DNA of 64,000 nucleotides, taken from positions 62,001-126,000 of the forward strand of contig VGOP01000001.1 in the NCBI GenBank assembly GCA_016875875.1, given 5' to 3'. Origin of the DNA: Chloroflexota bacterium. Its GTDB lineage: Bacteria; Chloroflexota; Dehalococcoidia; GIF9; UBA5629. The notes under the pieces are model-generated. The model saw nothing but the letters and a program-made list of their open reading frames with translations. It did no database searches and had not been told where the DNA came from. Positions 17,977 through 27,016 of the stretch are shown here, one piece after another. Position 1 is the stretch's first letter. Each line of letters opens with the position of its first letter. Both the position numbers and the translations under genes were made by a program.

Positions 17977-18462
17977 TTACCTCAGCCGCTTCTGGAAGAC
18001 AAGTTTATTATCGCCAGGCGTGTAGAAGTCGGCAATGCAGCAGGCCAGTTCATAGCCTTGTGATTTATAGAAGTGCCTTGTTGTCTCGTATTCTGGCTTG
18101 GAGGATGTCTCAATGAGAGTTAGCCTGCCCCTGGTTTCTTTAATGTTGTCCTCGGCAAAAGTCAGCAGGGCTTTCCCTATGCCTTGGCTTTGTTGATCTG
18201 GGGCGACTGCCAACCAGTATATATCCCAGGTTCCTTCAGTCAGTGGTGTGGGCCCATAGCAAATATAGCCGACGATTGATGAATCGACTTCAGCTGCGAA
18301 GACATGGTATCCTGATCGAATCGGGTCGTGCAGATAGCTATCGAGAACTTCTTCGGCTACATCCACCTCGGTCGGCCTGAATTCCGGCATATTCCTTAAC
18401 ATCTGCATTATGGATGACTTGTCCTCGTCGGTCATTGGCCTGACTTTCAATTTCATTCTCAT
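17977..18462 (-). CDS. GNAT family N-acetyltransferase
   Basis: The 161 aa protein has the GNAT acetyl-CoA-binding segment V-A-P-D-Q-Q-S-Q-G-I-G-K-A-L-L near residues 85-100 and the late E-T-S-x-x-x...F-Y-x-S-x-G-Y strand. Its start follows directly on the stop of the upstream ATP-grasp gene. It is the last gene of the kamA cluster, so it might acetylate a beta-amino acid or peptide product. It is shorter than the beta-lysine acetyltransferase AblB, so that identity is not claimed. Confidence 0.82.
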   Translation of the reverse strand: MRMKLKVRPMTDEDKSSIMQMLRNMPEFRPTEVDVAEEVLDSYLHDPIRSGYHVFAAEVDSSIVGYICYGPTPLTEGTWDIYWLAVAPDQQSQGIGKALLTFAEDNIKETRGRLTLIETSSKPEYETTRHFYKSQGYELACCIADFYTPGDNKLVFQKRLR

Positions 18463-19461
18463 CTATGTTCTCTCAATGGCGAGTTGCACAATCTGTTCAA
18501 TGAACTGGTTATATGTCATTCCGGCAGCTTGAGCTTGAAGTGCTGCACCGGCGTCAGGTGATATATCAGGATTGGGGTTTACCTCTATAACTTTTAGCTG
18601 GTCTTTGACATCCAGCCGAAAATCGACCCTGGCATAACCATGAGAACCCAGCAATCTGAAGGCGAGGAGGGCAGTCTGAGCGATGTGCTCTCGTAACTCC
18701 GTGCCTATTTCGGCCGGGCAAACGGCTTTGGTATGCTCGAAGTACACACTTTGTGGATCCCATTTGGCGGCAAAGGTGAGAATCCTGGGCATTTCAGATG
18801 GCAGGGAATAGACTATCTCGGAGATGGGCAAAGCTCTGGGTTCGCTGGTTCCTAGGACTGTGATGTTGAATTCACGGCCATCAACAAACTCCTCTACCAG
18901 TGCCCTTCTCCCGAAATGCTTGCTTATCTCTGCCACCTGCTTTTCCAGTGAGGCAAAGTCGTATACCACACTTTCCTCTGATATACCGTTGCTTCCGTCC
19001 TCTGCGTACGGTTTGACGATACAGGGGTAGTTCATATGAAACAAAGATATTGTCTTGGGGCCTAACAGCTGGTATTTGGGCGTGTCTACCCCTATTGCTG
19101 CTAGACGTGCCTTCGCCTTTGTTTTGTCTAGCCCCAGAGATAAGGCAGTTCCGGAGCAACCGGTGTATGTTAGGCCCTGCTCGGAAAGAAAATTGACTAC
19201 GGCTGCCTCCGTTTCGGGATAGCCATCAAAGCCTTCGAAGAGATTGAAGACTAAATCTGCCTCTAATCCTTTGAGGCTGTCTCTAGCTGACTCGAGTGGT
19301 GGCAGCAGGGGTAGGCGAGCAACATGGTATCCAGATTCAGTCAGGGCTTGGTGTGCTGCATCCACTCCGTCGAGGATGGCGAGCGATGCTTTCCTTTCTA
19401 CATTGGTTCTATAGAGGTCAGGGTTAGGCGTATTATAGATGATTGCTATTCTCGGACGCAC
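18463..19461 (-). CDS. ATP-grasp ligase, D-Ala-D-Ala ligase-like (second copy)
   Basis: A 332 aa ATP-grasp protein of the D-alanine-D-alanine ligase superfamily. The N-terminal part has N-L-F-E-G-F-D-G, the central part has the nucleotide-binding lysine segment P-C-I-V-K-P-Y-A-E-D-G-S-N-G-I and V-E-E-F-V-D-G-R-E-F, and the end has the metal-binding E-V-N-P-N-P. No mur or other cell-wall gene is nearby. It overlaps the preceding ATP-grasp gene by 16 bp. It probably ligates two amino acids, or an amino acid and a hydroxy acid; the substrate is not known. Confidence 0.85.
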   Translation of the reverse strand: MRPRIAIIYNTPNPDLYRTNVERKASLAILDGVDAAHQALTESGYHVARLPLLPPLESARDSLKGLEADLVFNLFEGFDGYPETEAAVVNFLSEQGLTYTGCSGTALSLGLDKTKAKARLAAIGVDTPKYQLLGPKTISLFHMNYPCIVKPYAEDGSNGISEESVVYDFASLEKQVAEISKHFGRRALVEEFVDGREFNITVLGTSEPRALPISEIVYSLPSEMPRILTFAAKWDPQSVYFEHTKAVCPAEIGTELREHIAQTALLAFRLLGSHGYARVDFRLDVKDQLKVIEVNPNPDISPDAGAALQAQAAGMTYNQFIEQIVQLAIERT

Positions 19462-20453
19462 TGCGGGTACCTTTGTAAGGCGGCATTGAGTATAGTTGAA
19501 ATGAGAGCTTGATATGTCCAGCCCAGGTTGCTAGCCATAATAGACAGGTCGCTGCTCTTTGAGTTGAGCCCTGCCAGCGGATTTATCTCCAGAAAGTAAG
19601 GCACCCCTTGGGGGTTGAGTTTGAAGTCTAGCCTAGCAAAATCACGGCAGCCCAGTGACTTGAAAATCTTAAGGCTTGAATCTGTAATTTCTTCCAGGAT
19701 TTCTGGCTCCAGCCGGGCAGGACACTCATAATCTACCAGTTGCTCCCATTCCCGTTTTATTTCGAGCGAGTATATAAAATAGGTATGTGTCTGTTTGGGC
19801 AAAACACGCATTACGCCCAGAACTGTTGGTGGTGAATTACCGACCATGCCAACCGTAACCTCATCACCAGCGATGAATTCCTCTACCATCACCGGTTGCT
19901 TGTAGTGCTCGAGAAGTTCTGTTGTTACTTCGGCTATTTGTACCGTAGTCTCTACCTTGGAGCCAAGGCGAATGCCCTTGCTTGAGCCTTCATAGGCTGG
20001 CTTTACAAAGGCGGGGAGTGGCAAGTCGTCACAGGTTATTTGTTTTAATTGCCTGTAATCTGTGATTAGCTGCCATTTTGGAGTGCGAACACCTGCCGCT
20101 GCCACCAGCCGTTTAGTCAGGGATTTGTCCAGGCAAATCGCCAGACACTGGGGATCTGAACCTGAATAAGGTATATCGAGCATTTCCAGAATGGAGGGCA
20201 CCTGAGCCTCTCTGCTCTTGTAGTTACCCAGTCCTTCAGAGATGTTGAAAACGAAGTCGACGTTATTATGGAGGATATTGGTAATGAACTCTTTACCGCC
20301 ACCCAGTTTGATTACCGAGTGCCCTAAGGACTCGAGGGTAGTAGCAAGAGCCTCCACTGTCTCTGGAGAGTCATACTCTTCGAGGGCATCCTCGGGACAG
20401 TTAGGGGTAGAGATGACAGTCTCTTTAAGGTCGTATGCGAGACCTATTTTCAT
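19446..20453 (-). CDS. ATP-grasp ligase, D-Ala-D-Ala ligase-like (first copy)
   Basis: A 335 aa paralogue of the next gene downstream, with N-I-S-E-G-L-G-N-Y, F-V-K-P-A-Y-E-G-S-S-K-G-I, V-E-E-F-I-A-G-D-E-V and the metal site F-L-E-I-N-P-L-A-G-L. The start lies inside the end of kamA (29 bp overlap), which implies translational coupling with the aminomutase. The two ligases differ in the region after E-x-N-P, where the substrate loop lies, so they may act on different residues. Confidence 0.86.
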   Translation of the reverse strand: MKIGLAYDLKETVISTPNCPEDALEEYDSPETVEALATTLESLGHSVIKLGGGKEFITNILHNNVDFVFNISEGLGNYKSREAQVPSILEMLDIPYSGSDPQCLAICLDKSLTKRLVAAAGVRTPKWQLITDYRQLKQITCDDLPLPAFVKPAYEGSSKGIRLGSKVETTVQIAEVTTELLEHYKQPVMVEEFIAGDEVTVGMVGNSPPTVLGVMRVLPKQTHTYFIYSLEIKREWEQLVDYECPARLEPEILEEITDSSLKIFKSLGCRDFARLDFKLNPQGVPYFLEINPLAGLNSKSSDLSIMASNLGWTYQALISTILNAALQRYPQCVRE

Positions 20454-21795
20454 TTCTGACTCTCACTGGCTGGAGTTGACGCTGTGTTTGGTTGAGACTA
20501 TCGGAAAATAGATTATCAGCTAGCTCTGCTCCAGCAGTTGGTTCGGAGCCGGTTTTATCTCTAGGGTTCCGATACCAGACGAAGCGTCCCTGATAGTTTC
20601 TTAGTACCAACTCTTCTTTTGTTTGCGTCAACACATAGTTTGGCTGGAGAGGCACTTTGCCGCCACCTTCTGGCAGGTCTATGACGAAGGTGGGGATAGC
20701 CAGACCTGAGGTATGGCCACGCATACCCTCTATTATTTTGATTCCGGTTTCTACAGAGGTGCGTAGGTGTTCTGTTCCCTGAACCTCGTCGCATTGAAAC
20801 AGATAGTAGGGGCGCACCTTTATCTTAAGGAGTTCATTACAGAGTTTCGTCTGTGTTTCTACGTTATCATTTATGCCACGAAGCAGTACAGACTGGTTGT
20901 TCACTGGAACACCGGCTCGTAGGAGACGGTCACAGGCAGCTGCTGATTCAGGTGTTATTTCACGGGGGTGGTTGAATTGAGTGTTAAGCCATATTGGCCC
21001 GTACTTTGACAGCATGCCACACAGTTCGTCATCTACGCGATGTGGCAGCACCACTGGGAATCGGGTGCCGATGCGGATTATTTCGACATGGTCTATTTGT
21101 CTCAATTTGGAGATAACGTCTTCCAATCGATGCGTAGAAAGAGTCAAAGGGTCACCGCCGGAGAGGATGACGTCTCTGATGGTCTTGTGCTTGCGGATGT
21201 AGTCCAGCATAGCCTTGATTTCACTCGGAGTGCGTACCCAGCCACCATTGTGCCATTCCCTTTTTCGCGTGCAGTGGCGACAAAACATTGGACAGATATC
21301 TGTGAGCACCATCAGTATCCTGTCCTGATAGCGGTGGACCAGTCCGGGGACCACGGAATCCCTTTTTTCTCCAAGAGGGTCTTCAAAACCTACACTGCCA
21401 AGCGTTATCTCTTTGAAAGAAGGTATTGCCTGTTTTCGGATAGGGTCATCTGGGTCGTATGTGTTAATTAGGGAGAGGTAGTAAGGTGTTACTGAAAGAG
21501 GATATTTTGTGGTTACTAGTTTAAGCTGAGTTTTTTCTTTAGCTGCAAGGGGAATTAGAGTGGATAGTTTCTCAACAGTGGTAATTCGGTTGCGAAACTG
21601 CCATTTCCAATCGTTCCAATTTTGCTCTGGTATAGGGACGGAGAGCCTGTATTCATTAATAACGGCCGTACCATCGGTAACGGCCATCCTACCTGGAGGT
21701 TCTTCTTCCTCTGCCACCACTTCATTTCTTGTGGTGGCGATGCCAGGAGGTTCTTCTTCCTCTGCTTGGTTTTTTATCGCTGTTGGTTTTGTCAT
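20425..21795 (-). CDS. kamA: Lysine 2,3-aminomutase-type radical SAM/PLP enzyme
   Basis: A 456 aa KamA-family enzyme that moves an alpha-amino group to the beta carbon. The radical SAM ligands are C168-x3-C172-x2-C175 (C-P-M-F-C-R-H-C). K380 in E-G-G-G-K-V-P matches the PLP-binding lysine. D336 (F-Q-C-D) and D373 (V-I-D-L-P) fit the two aspartates that hold the epsilon-amino group of lysine, so a basic substrate is more likely than glutamate. The start has GAGGAG upstream and is followed by a repeated acidic peptide, A-E-E-E-E-P-P-G, twice in the first 35 residues. It heads a four-gene overlapping set with two ligases and an acetyltransferase. Confidence 0.9.
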   Translation of the reverse strand: MTKPTAIKNQAEEEEPPGIATTRNEVVAEEEEPPGRMAVTDGTAVINEYRLSVPIPEQNWNDWKWQFRNRITTVEKLSTLIPLAAKEKTQLKLVTTKYPLSVTPYYLSLINTYDPDDPIRKQAIPSFKEITLGSVGFEDPLGEKRDSVVPGLVHRYQDRILMVLTDICPMFCRHCTRKREWHNGGWVRTPSEIKAMLDYIRKHKTIRDVILSGGDPLTLSTHRLEDVISKLRQIDHVEIIRIGTRFPVVLPHRVDDELCGMLSKYGPIWLNTQFNHPREITPESAAACDRLLRAGVPVNNQSVLLRGINDNVETQTKLCNELLKIKVRPYYLFQCDEVQGTEHLRTSVETGIKIIEGMRGHTSGLAIPTFVIDLPEGGGKVPLQPNYVLTQTKEELVLRNYQGRFVWYRNPRDKTGSEPTAGAELADNLFSDSLNQTQRQLQPVRVRNENRSRIRP

Positions 21796-21836
21796 CTATT
21801 GATTCTCCTCAACTTATTATATTAAAATGCTTAACA

Positions 21837-21856
21837 ATTTATGAAACATCATAAAT
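21837..21856. promoter_or_regulatory. Perfect 8-4-8 inverted repeat in the kamA leader
   Basis: ATTTATGA and TCATAAAT flank AACA at 21837-21856. It lies between the likely promoter (TTGACA 21903-21898 and TAGCGT 21880-21875, 17-bp spacer, minus strand) and the kamA start at 21795. It could be an operator for the kamA cluster or a small mRNA hairpin. Confidence 0.5.
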
Positions 21857-22091
21857 GAAATCCTTTTCATTAACACGCTAACATACTTTTCCCAATTTGT
21901 CAATATTTTTAGTGGGTTAAACTTGAACTTTTTAAGAAAGTGAATAAATCACAGTTTGACAAAAGTATGTATAATGCTTAAGATTTTTTGCCTGTGCTGA
22001 AACCCATCTAAAAGGGCAGTGCATATTTCAAGGTTGAATAGCGGTGTTTGTTTCAAGTGTGAGCTAGTTCTTTGGTATAAAAGGAGCGACT

Positions 22092-22661
22092 ATGACAAGA
22101 GAAGCCAGCATTGTTTATTTCGATTCTCTCGGCCCTGACAACACGGAGGAGACGTTCAAGTTAGTCAAAGTCAGGGCCAAGGAGCTTGACATAAAGACAA
22201 TTGTGGTAGCTTCAACGACGGGTGATACCGGGGTTAAGGCTGCCGAGGAGTTCAAGGGCTATAGAGTTGTTGTGGTATCCCACACGGCTGGCTTCACAGC
22301 TCCGGGCACGCAGGAACTTACTCCGGAAAACAGAAAAAAAATAGAGAAGCTGGGGGCGGAGATTTTCACCGGCGCTCATGCCTTCGGTGGTATATCTCAT
22401 GCGGTAAGAAGAGCTTTTAACACACACGTTTTGGGAGATTTCATGGCTAATACGCTTAGGATGTTCGGTCAGGGGGTGAAGGTAGCCATTGAGATAAGTA
22501 TTATGGCTACTGACGCTGGCCTTGTAAGCCCGGACGGAGAGGTCATAGCAATAGGGGGGACGGTAAGGGGGGCCGATACAGCTATCGTACTTAAGCCAGC
22601 CCACGCTCATGATGCCTTTTCCCTCAGGGTAAAGGAAATAATCTGCAAGCCACGACTCTAA
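22092..22661 (+). CDS. Pyruvate kinase C-terminal (alpha/beta) domain-like protein
   Basis: The 189 aa protein corresponds to the stand-alone PK_C-like alpha/beta fold, with V-V-A-S-T-T-G-D-T-G near residue 40 and V-V-V-S-H-T-A-G-F near 60. It lacks the catalytic barrel of pyruvate kinase and so is not a kinase. AAAAGGAG lies 6 nt before ATG. It is transcribed away from kamA. The role is unknown; the fold in pyruvate kinase binds effectors, so nucleotide or sugar-phosphate sensing is possible. Confidence 0.75.
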   Translation: MTREASIVYFDSLGPDNTEETFKLVKVRAKELDIKTIVVASTTGDTGVKAAEEFKGYRVVVVSHTAGFTAPGTQELTPENRKKIEKLGAEIFTGAHAFGGISHAVRRAFNTHVLGDFMANTLRMFGQGVKVAIEISIMATDAGLVSPDGEVIAIGGTVRGADTAIVLKPAHAHDAFSLRVKEIICKPRL

Positions 22662-22759
22662 GGCCCATTTTTCTGACTATCCGTCTGAGCGCAAGGCACT
22701 GGTGCATGGCGTGTGGTAATAAATAGCACTCGATATGGCAATTTCCGCGCTACCCATGA

Positions 22760-22789
22760 TTGACAGGTATCTAAATGTCATGCTATTCT
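22760..22789 (+). promoter_or_regulatory. Promoter upstream of the CDP-alcohol phosphotransferase
   Basis: TTGACA at 22760-22765 and TATTCT at 22784-22789 are separated by 18 bp. An AAGGAG Shine-Dalgarno and the ATG at 22827 follow. Confidence 0.6.
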
Positions 22790-22826
22790 GCCTTCTCATA
22801 ACAACAGGAAGGAGTGTCCTACGCTC

Positions 22827-23438
22827 ATGAAATCGAAGAAAAAGGATAAACAGGCATCAAAAGAGGAATTGAAATTGGCACTCAATGTACCCAATGTTAT
22901 AACCGCAGTGCGCGTGGTTATGGCTGGTATCATCGCTTGGCTCTTGTGGCAAGGAGAATTCCTGGCGGCGGGCATTTTAATCCTTATTGCCGCGGCTACT
23001 GACGGACTAGATGGCTTACTAGCCCGTAGACTTGGACAATCGAGCCTGGGTGGGTCACTTTTCGACCTGGTGGCTGACGAGATATTATTTATGCCCAGCC
23101 TAATATTGGCGATAGCCGCGGGACTGTTTTCAAGGGCAGACAGCCTGATGCCCTTAAATCCCTATCCCTACGCGGTGCTTGCGCTTGCCGGAGGAGTTGC
23201 GGTGCTTGCCGGCGTAGGCACATATCTTTGGAAACGCCGGAGTCGTAACATTGAGTTTCCCACTCCCACAGGGGTAGCCAAGGTTAACTTCTGGTTTTGG
23301 CTGGCACCACTGGTGGTAGCCGTTTTTGGTATCGGCCCTGGCTGGCTGCTTGCTGCCCTGATGTATTTAGCGATTATCTCGACTGTGCTCACATTCTATT
23401 CCTATCTTAAGAAGGGCAGCTATGTCTTTACTGACTGA
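22827..23438 (+). CDS. CDP-alcohol phosphatidyltransferase (PgsA-like)
   Basis: Integral membrane enzyme of phospholipid synthesis that transfers a phosphatidyl group from CDP-diacylglycerol to an alcohol. The family signature D-G-x2-A-R-x8-G-x3-D-x3-D is complete (D-G-L-L-A-R ... G-S-L-F-D-L-V-A-D) near residues 64-86. Four or more hydrophobic segments follow. At 203 aa the length fits phosphatidylglycerophosphate synthase, but the acceptor alcohol cannot be set from sequence. The short lysine-rich N-terminus is cytoplasmic. Confidence 0.88.
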   Translation: MKSKKKDKQASKEELKLALNVPNVITAVRVVMAGIIAWLLWQGEFLAAGILILIAAATDGLDGLLARRLGQSSLGGSLFDLVADEILFMPSLILAIAAGLFSRADSLMPLNPYPYAVLALAGGVAVLAGVGTYLWKRRSRNIEFPTPTGVAKVNFWFWLAPLVVAVFGIGPGWLLAALMYLAIISTVLTFYSYLKKGSYVFTD

Positions 23439-23714
23439 CCTTGCACCCAGTCTTGCTCGTTAGACTATCAATCTCTTGATTGCCAGCTTCAGTACTGAGC
23501 ATCACTGCTAGCTAAAGGTCAACTCGTACTTTGAGGCCAAAGTTCTATAGCAGCTAGTTTGCTGTTACCAGACATAGTGACTGATTGTCAATCCGTCTTG
23601 AGTTGAAGGTAGTGAATTTACCAAAGCAACGCTATCACCAACTATAGTCTTCTTACGACCGGGTGATTTCTATGAGAAATTCGATGATGATACCAAGACT
23701 GCTTAGAAATTGCA

Positions 23715-26700
23715 CTAGAGTAACCGCCGAAGAAGGAGCACAAATAGATATATGTCTACCAGTAGGCCACATATAATTATTGTCCAAGCCCACGCCGGAA
23801 TTGGGCGTTGAGGATAAGATGGTGGTTGTGGTGCTGGTGGAGGCTGGGTCTGGAAGCAGAAGGTAGCACTCCAATCGCTGGGCACCGGCTCAATTGCCAT
23901 GACTTGCCAGAAATAGGCAGTGCTGTAGTCCAATGTGACTACATAACTGTAGCTGGTGGTGGGCAATTCTGTCTCGACTACAACATCAGTCATCGCCGCA
24001 TCTTTGGCTAGAACGAACTTGTATCTTTGTGTACCTTGGAATGGTGACCAGGAGAACGACGCTGGCTTGACCGGGCAATGGATACAGCCGTTATCCGGCG
24101 ATAGCAACTGAAGACCATAATAAGGGTGGGTTGTAGGCAGGCCGGCCTGAACAGTAAAAATTTCCCGCCATGACCACGGGCTTTGGATGGCATCGCCTGT
24201 GGCCACATCTTGAACCATGACTCTCCAATAGTAAGAGTGACCGGCCTCGAGGGCAGGTACTGTCCAGTTATCGCTATTGGCATCAAGGACTGTACCGCCG
24301 CCGGGAGGTATGAACAACGCCGGAGCATCTAAGTCAGGTGGGATGTAAAACGGTCCACTCCAGGCACTACCTATATCGGCGACCAGTATGGCGAAATCTT
24401 CGTCCTTGGCTATCTGAATTCGATAGCCCCTGGATAAAGAACTCGGCTGCCATGTGAGGTTTATCTCGCTGGCTCTGCCGCTTACCGGGTCATATTTTAC
24501 TGTAGCATTGGTTATCGGTGATGTGGGAGTGGGGCCGTTCCAGGCGAGGTCGTCTATATATCTCCAGACTCCGCCCTGGGGTGGATTATAGGGGCGCTGG
24601 TCAATGAGCCAGATGGTTATAGGCTCGCCGGATGATAAGCCGCCACATATTCTGAGCCTTGTGGTAGGGTCTGTGCCGAAGTTGACAAGTGGGTCAAGGC
24701 CGGCACCGGCCCATGCCCATCTGACATACGAGCCCCAGGCGTCAGAGAAATAGAAGTTGCCGCTTCGGGATATGGTTAAGCCGGTGGTGGGGGTTGGCCA
24801 GCCTTGCCCTCCCCACAGTGTTGCCCAATTATCTCTTTCAGGAATGGGCCAGGACCAGGTTCCACCGCCGTAGTAGATTGACCACTCATACATGCCGCCG
24901 GTGTTTATGGCAAAAATCTCCCCGTTGCTATTGTAGCCAGAATGGGCGACTACCAGCGTATTGCCTCTTGTGGGAAGCTGCTTGGTGATAGTGCTGAAGG
25001 TAGTGCCACCATCTGTGGAGTAAGCCACGTCATAGATGCCAACGCCTCCTCCGCCCACGACGATGTGTCCCTTGTCATTATCCGGTGTTAGCCCAATATA
25101 GGCGGTGGCGATGCTGTATCCGGTATCGAGTTCGGTAGGGACGACGGCATGGGATACCCAACCTGTTCCGCTGAAGATGAACTTCTGCACCAGGCCGTCA
25201 GGGCTAAGGATATACAAAGTGCTGCTATCCTCGGCTGCTATGTCCTGGACAGCGAGCCTGGGACTGATGATATTAGTCCAATAATCACCGAAGTCCGGCG
25301 ACCACATTATCTTTTGTGTCCCCACGGCTGCCCATACCACCACCTGACCATCAGCTTTATCGCCCGCCAGTCTGAGAATGGCTAAATCGGTTTGACCGGA
25401 AGCACAGCGTTGGTCTGTGGTAGGCGTGCACAGCACGCGCTCCCAATAGGTGTCGACTGGTGAGCTCTGGCTGCGCCAAACGCTATCGAATCCAGAGCAG
25501 TCAACATTATCACTCACTGAAGCCAGATAGATAGTTGAGCAATCCGGAGATGGGGCTATGTCAGTGAACCGGCTGATTTTGGTATCTATCAAGGCAAGCT
25601 GGTTCCACGTTTCACCGTTGTTGCGAGTTATGGAGAAGGCTGATTCATCGAGGTCTTCACCGACAAGGTAGGGAATTGGCCAGTTGGCGCCGGCTACAAG
25701 AACTGCGCTACTGGCTGTTCCAGCGTAGGCGATTGAGCCGTCGGGTGACCAGGCAACTTGTGTGTTACCGTAGCCGGAGCCGGTGCAGTTGTCAGTGCCG
25801 GCAGCCCCAGTAAGTGGCTTCATGGCTGGATACCAGCATGGGATGGGGCAGGTGGTGGGTGAATCGGTAAACCAGGTCATCACAGTAGCTGAGCAGGGGT
25901 CGCCAAGAACTTCACCGGCAAGAAGCTTGCCTGACGCATAGGTGCCGTAGCAGGAGATGCTGGAAATCCTCTTGGTTGTAGTGGCGGACATCAATTGATA
26001 TATCATGGTGTCATCGATGCGGTAAATGCCACCATTACCGGTGGCTCCAGCGTCGTCGACGCTGATATAGTAGCGGCGCAGGCTAAGTGCTTGGCCTGAA
26101 AAGTCGATAGGTAGCTCTAAGTCGGCGCCGATGACCTGGTTTGCTGTGGGTGAGGTACCTGGAGCTCCTGCGGTGATTTCTGGCGGAGAGCCACCGTAGA
26201 CCGTAGTCCAGTTGGTGGTATTGTTATCCAAGTCGTGAATGCCGGCATTAAGATAAGTGCCGGTTGCGTCTGTGTAGACAATGGCTATGATGGCATCGCC
26301 GGGGTAGTTGGGCGAGAATTTCAGGGACAATATATCGCCGGTGAAGCCCTGATTAATCCAGGTATCATACTCAGGTGCCTTTAGAATCCAAATGGTGCCG
26401 CCGCCAGCTCCGGTACGGGTGGCAATGGCGATATCGCGGCTGCCGTAGCTCATAGAGATATCAATGGCGCTTATGTTGCTGGCTGCAGGGCAATTCGTAT
26501 TCTGCCATTCAGTGCCCCCGTTCTTCGATACCCAAACGCTTCGAGGCAGAATACTGGCGCTGTCGTTAGCAATAGCGGCGACAAAATTGATGTCGTCTGG
26601 AGCTACGGCTACATTCCACACGTGAAAGTTAGCTTGCTCAGCTGGCGTCATTGCTTGGTAAAGGTACCGGCTAATAGTATCGCTCCAGGATGCGCCGCTA

Positions 26701-26981
26701 TTCGTTGATTTGTAGAGGGCTCTGCTGCCATTACCATTGTTTGGATTCGCAATATCCACGGCGTAAAAGGTCTTGCCGTCTGAACCGATTACGATACGAT
26801 TGACCTCGCAGGGACTGACGATATCATTGCTGTCGGGAAGCGCTCCTGGTGTGTTGATGCGAGTCCATCTAAGTGACTCCGAGTCTGCTGAAACTGGCTT
26901 TGGGCTAGTGGCCAGCAGCATATTGCCCAGTATCGATGAGATAATGAAAAGACACGTGATGGAAGCTCGCCTTATCTTCAT
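23715..26981 (-). CDS. Large cell-surface protein with beta-propeller-like repeats and C-terminal anchor
   Basis: A 1088 aa exported protein. It starts with a signal peptide (K-I-R-R then a hydrophobic run to about residue 30). Several segments read S-x-D/N-x-G-x-T-W or close variants (S-T-N-S-G-A-S-W, S-K-N-G-G-T-E-W, T-R-N-N-G-E-T-W, S-T-D-G-G-T-T-F), the Asp-box/BNR pattern of sialidase-like beta-propellers. Residues about 850-1050 look like two fibronectin-III-like domains ending in Y-Y-W-R-V-M and Y-F-W-Q-V-M. A proline-rich linker and a single membrane helix end the protein. It is probably displayed on the cell envelope; ligand or enzyme activity is unknown. Confidence 0.85.
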   Translation of the reverse strand: MKIRRASITCLFIISSILGNMLLATSPKPVSADSESLRWTRINTPGALPDSNDIVSPCEVNRIVIGSDGKTFYAVDIANPNNGNGSRALYKSTNSGASWSDTISRYLYQAMTPAEQANFHVWNVAVAPDDINFVAAIANDSASILPRSVWVSKNGGTEWQNTNCPAASNISAIDISMSYGSRDIAIATRTGAGGGTIWILKAPEYDTWINQGFTGDILSLKFSPNYPGDAIIAIVYTDATGTYLNAGIHDLDNNTTNWTTVYGGSPPEITAGAPGTSPTANQVIGADLELPIDFSGQALSLRRYYISVDDAGATGNGGIYRIDDTMIYQLMSATTTKRISSISCYGTYASGKLLAGEVLGDPCSATVMTWFTDSPTTCPIPCWYPAMKPLTGAAGTDNCTGSGYGNTQVAWSPDGSIAYAGTASSAVLVAGANWPIPYLVGEDLDESAFSITRNNGETWNQLALIDTKISRFTDIAPSPDCSTIYLASVSDNVDCSGFDSVWRSQSSPVDTYWERVLCTPTTDQRCASGQTDLAILRLAGDKADGQVVVWAAVGTQKIMWSPDFGDYWTNIISPRLAVQDIAAEDSSTLYILSPDGLVQKFIFSGTGWVSHAVVPTELDTGYSIATAYIGLTPDNDKGHIVVGGGGVGIYDVAYSTDGGTTFSTITKQLPTRGNTLVVAHSGYNSNGEIFAINTGGMYEWSIYYGGGTWSWPIPERDNWATLWGGQGWPTPTTGLTISRSGNFYFSDAWGSYVRWAWAGAGLDPLVNFGTDPTTRLRICGGLSSGEPITIWLIDQRPYNPPQGGVWRYIDDLAWNGPTPTSPITNATVKYDPVSGRASEINLTWQPSSLSRGYRIQIAKDEDFAILVADIGSAWSGPFYIPPDLDAPALFIPPGGGTVLDANSDNWTVPALEAGHSYYWRVMVQDVATGDAIQSPWSWREIFTVQAGLPTTHPYYGLQLLSPDNGCIHCPVKPASFSWSPFQGTQRYKFVLAKDAAMTDVVVETELPTTSYSYVVTLDYSTAYFWQVMAIEPVPSDWSATFCFQTQPPPAPQPPSYPQRPIPAWAWTIIICGLLVDIYLFVLLLRRLL

Positions 26982-27016
26982 GTCCTTCTCTCGACTGTGA
27001 TAAGCCGAAGGCCTTC

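Noticed and set aside
21956-21975. TTGACA and TATAAT as a promoter for the pyruvate-kinase-C-like gene
   Set aside because: The spacer is only 8 bp, too short for a sigma-70 promoter.
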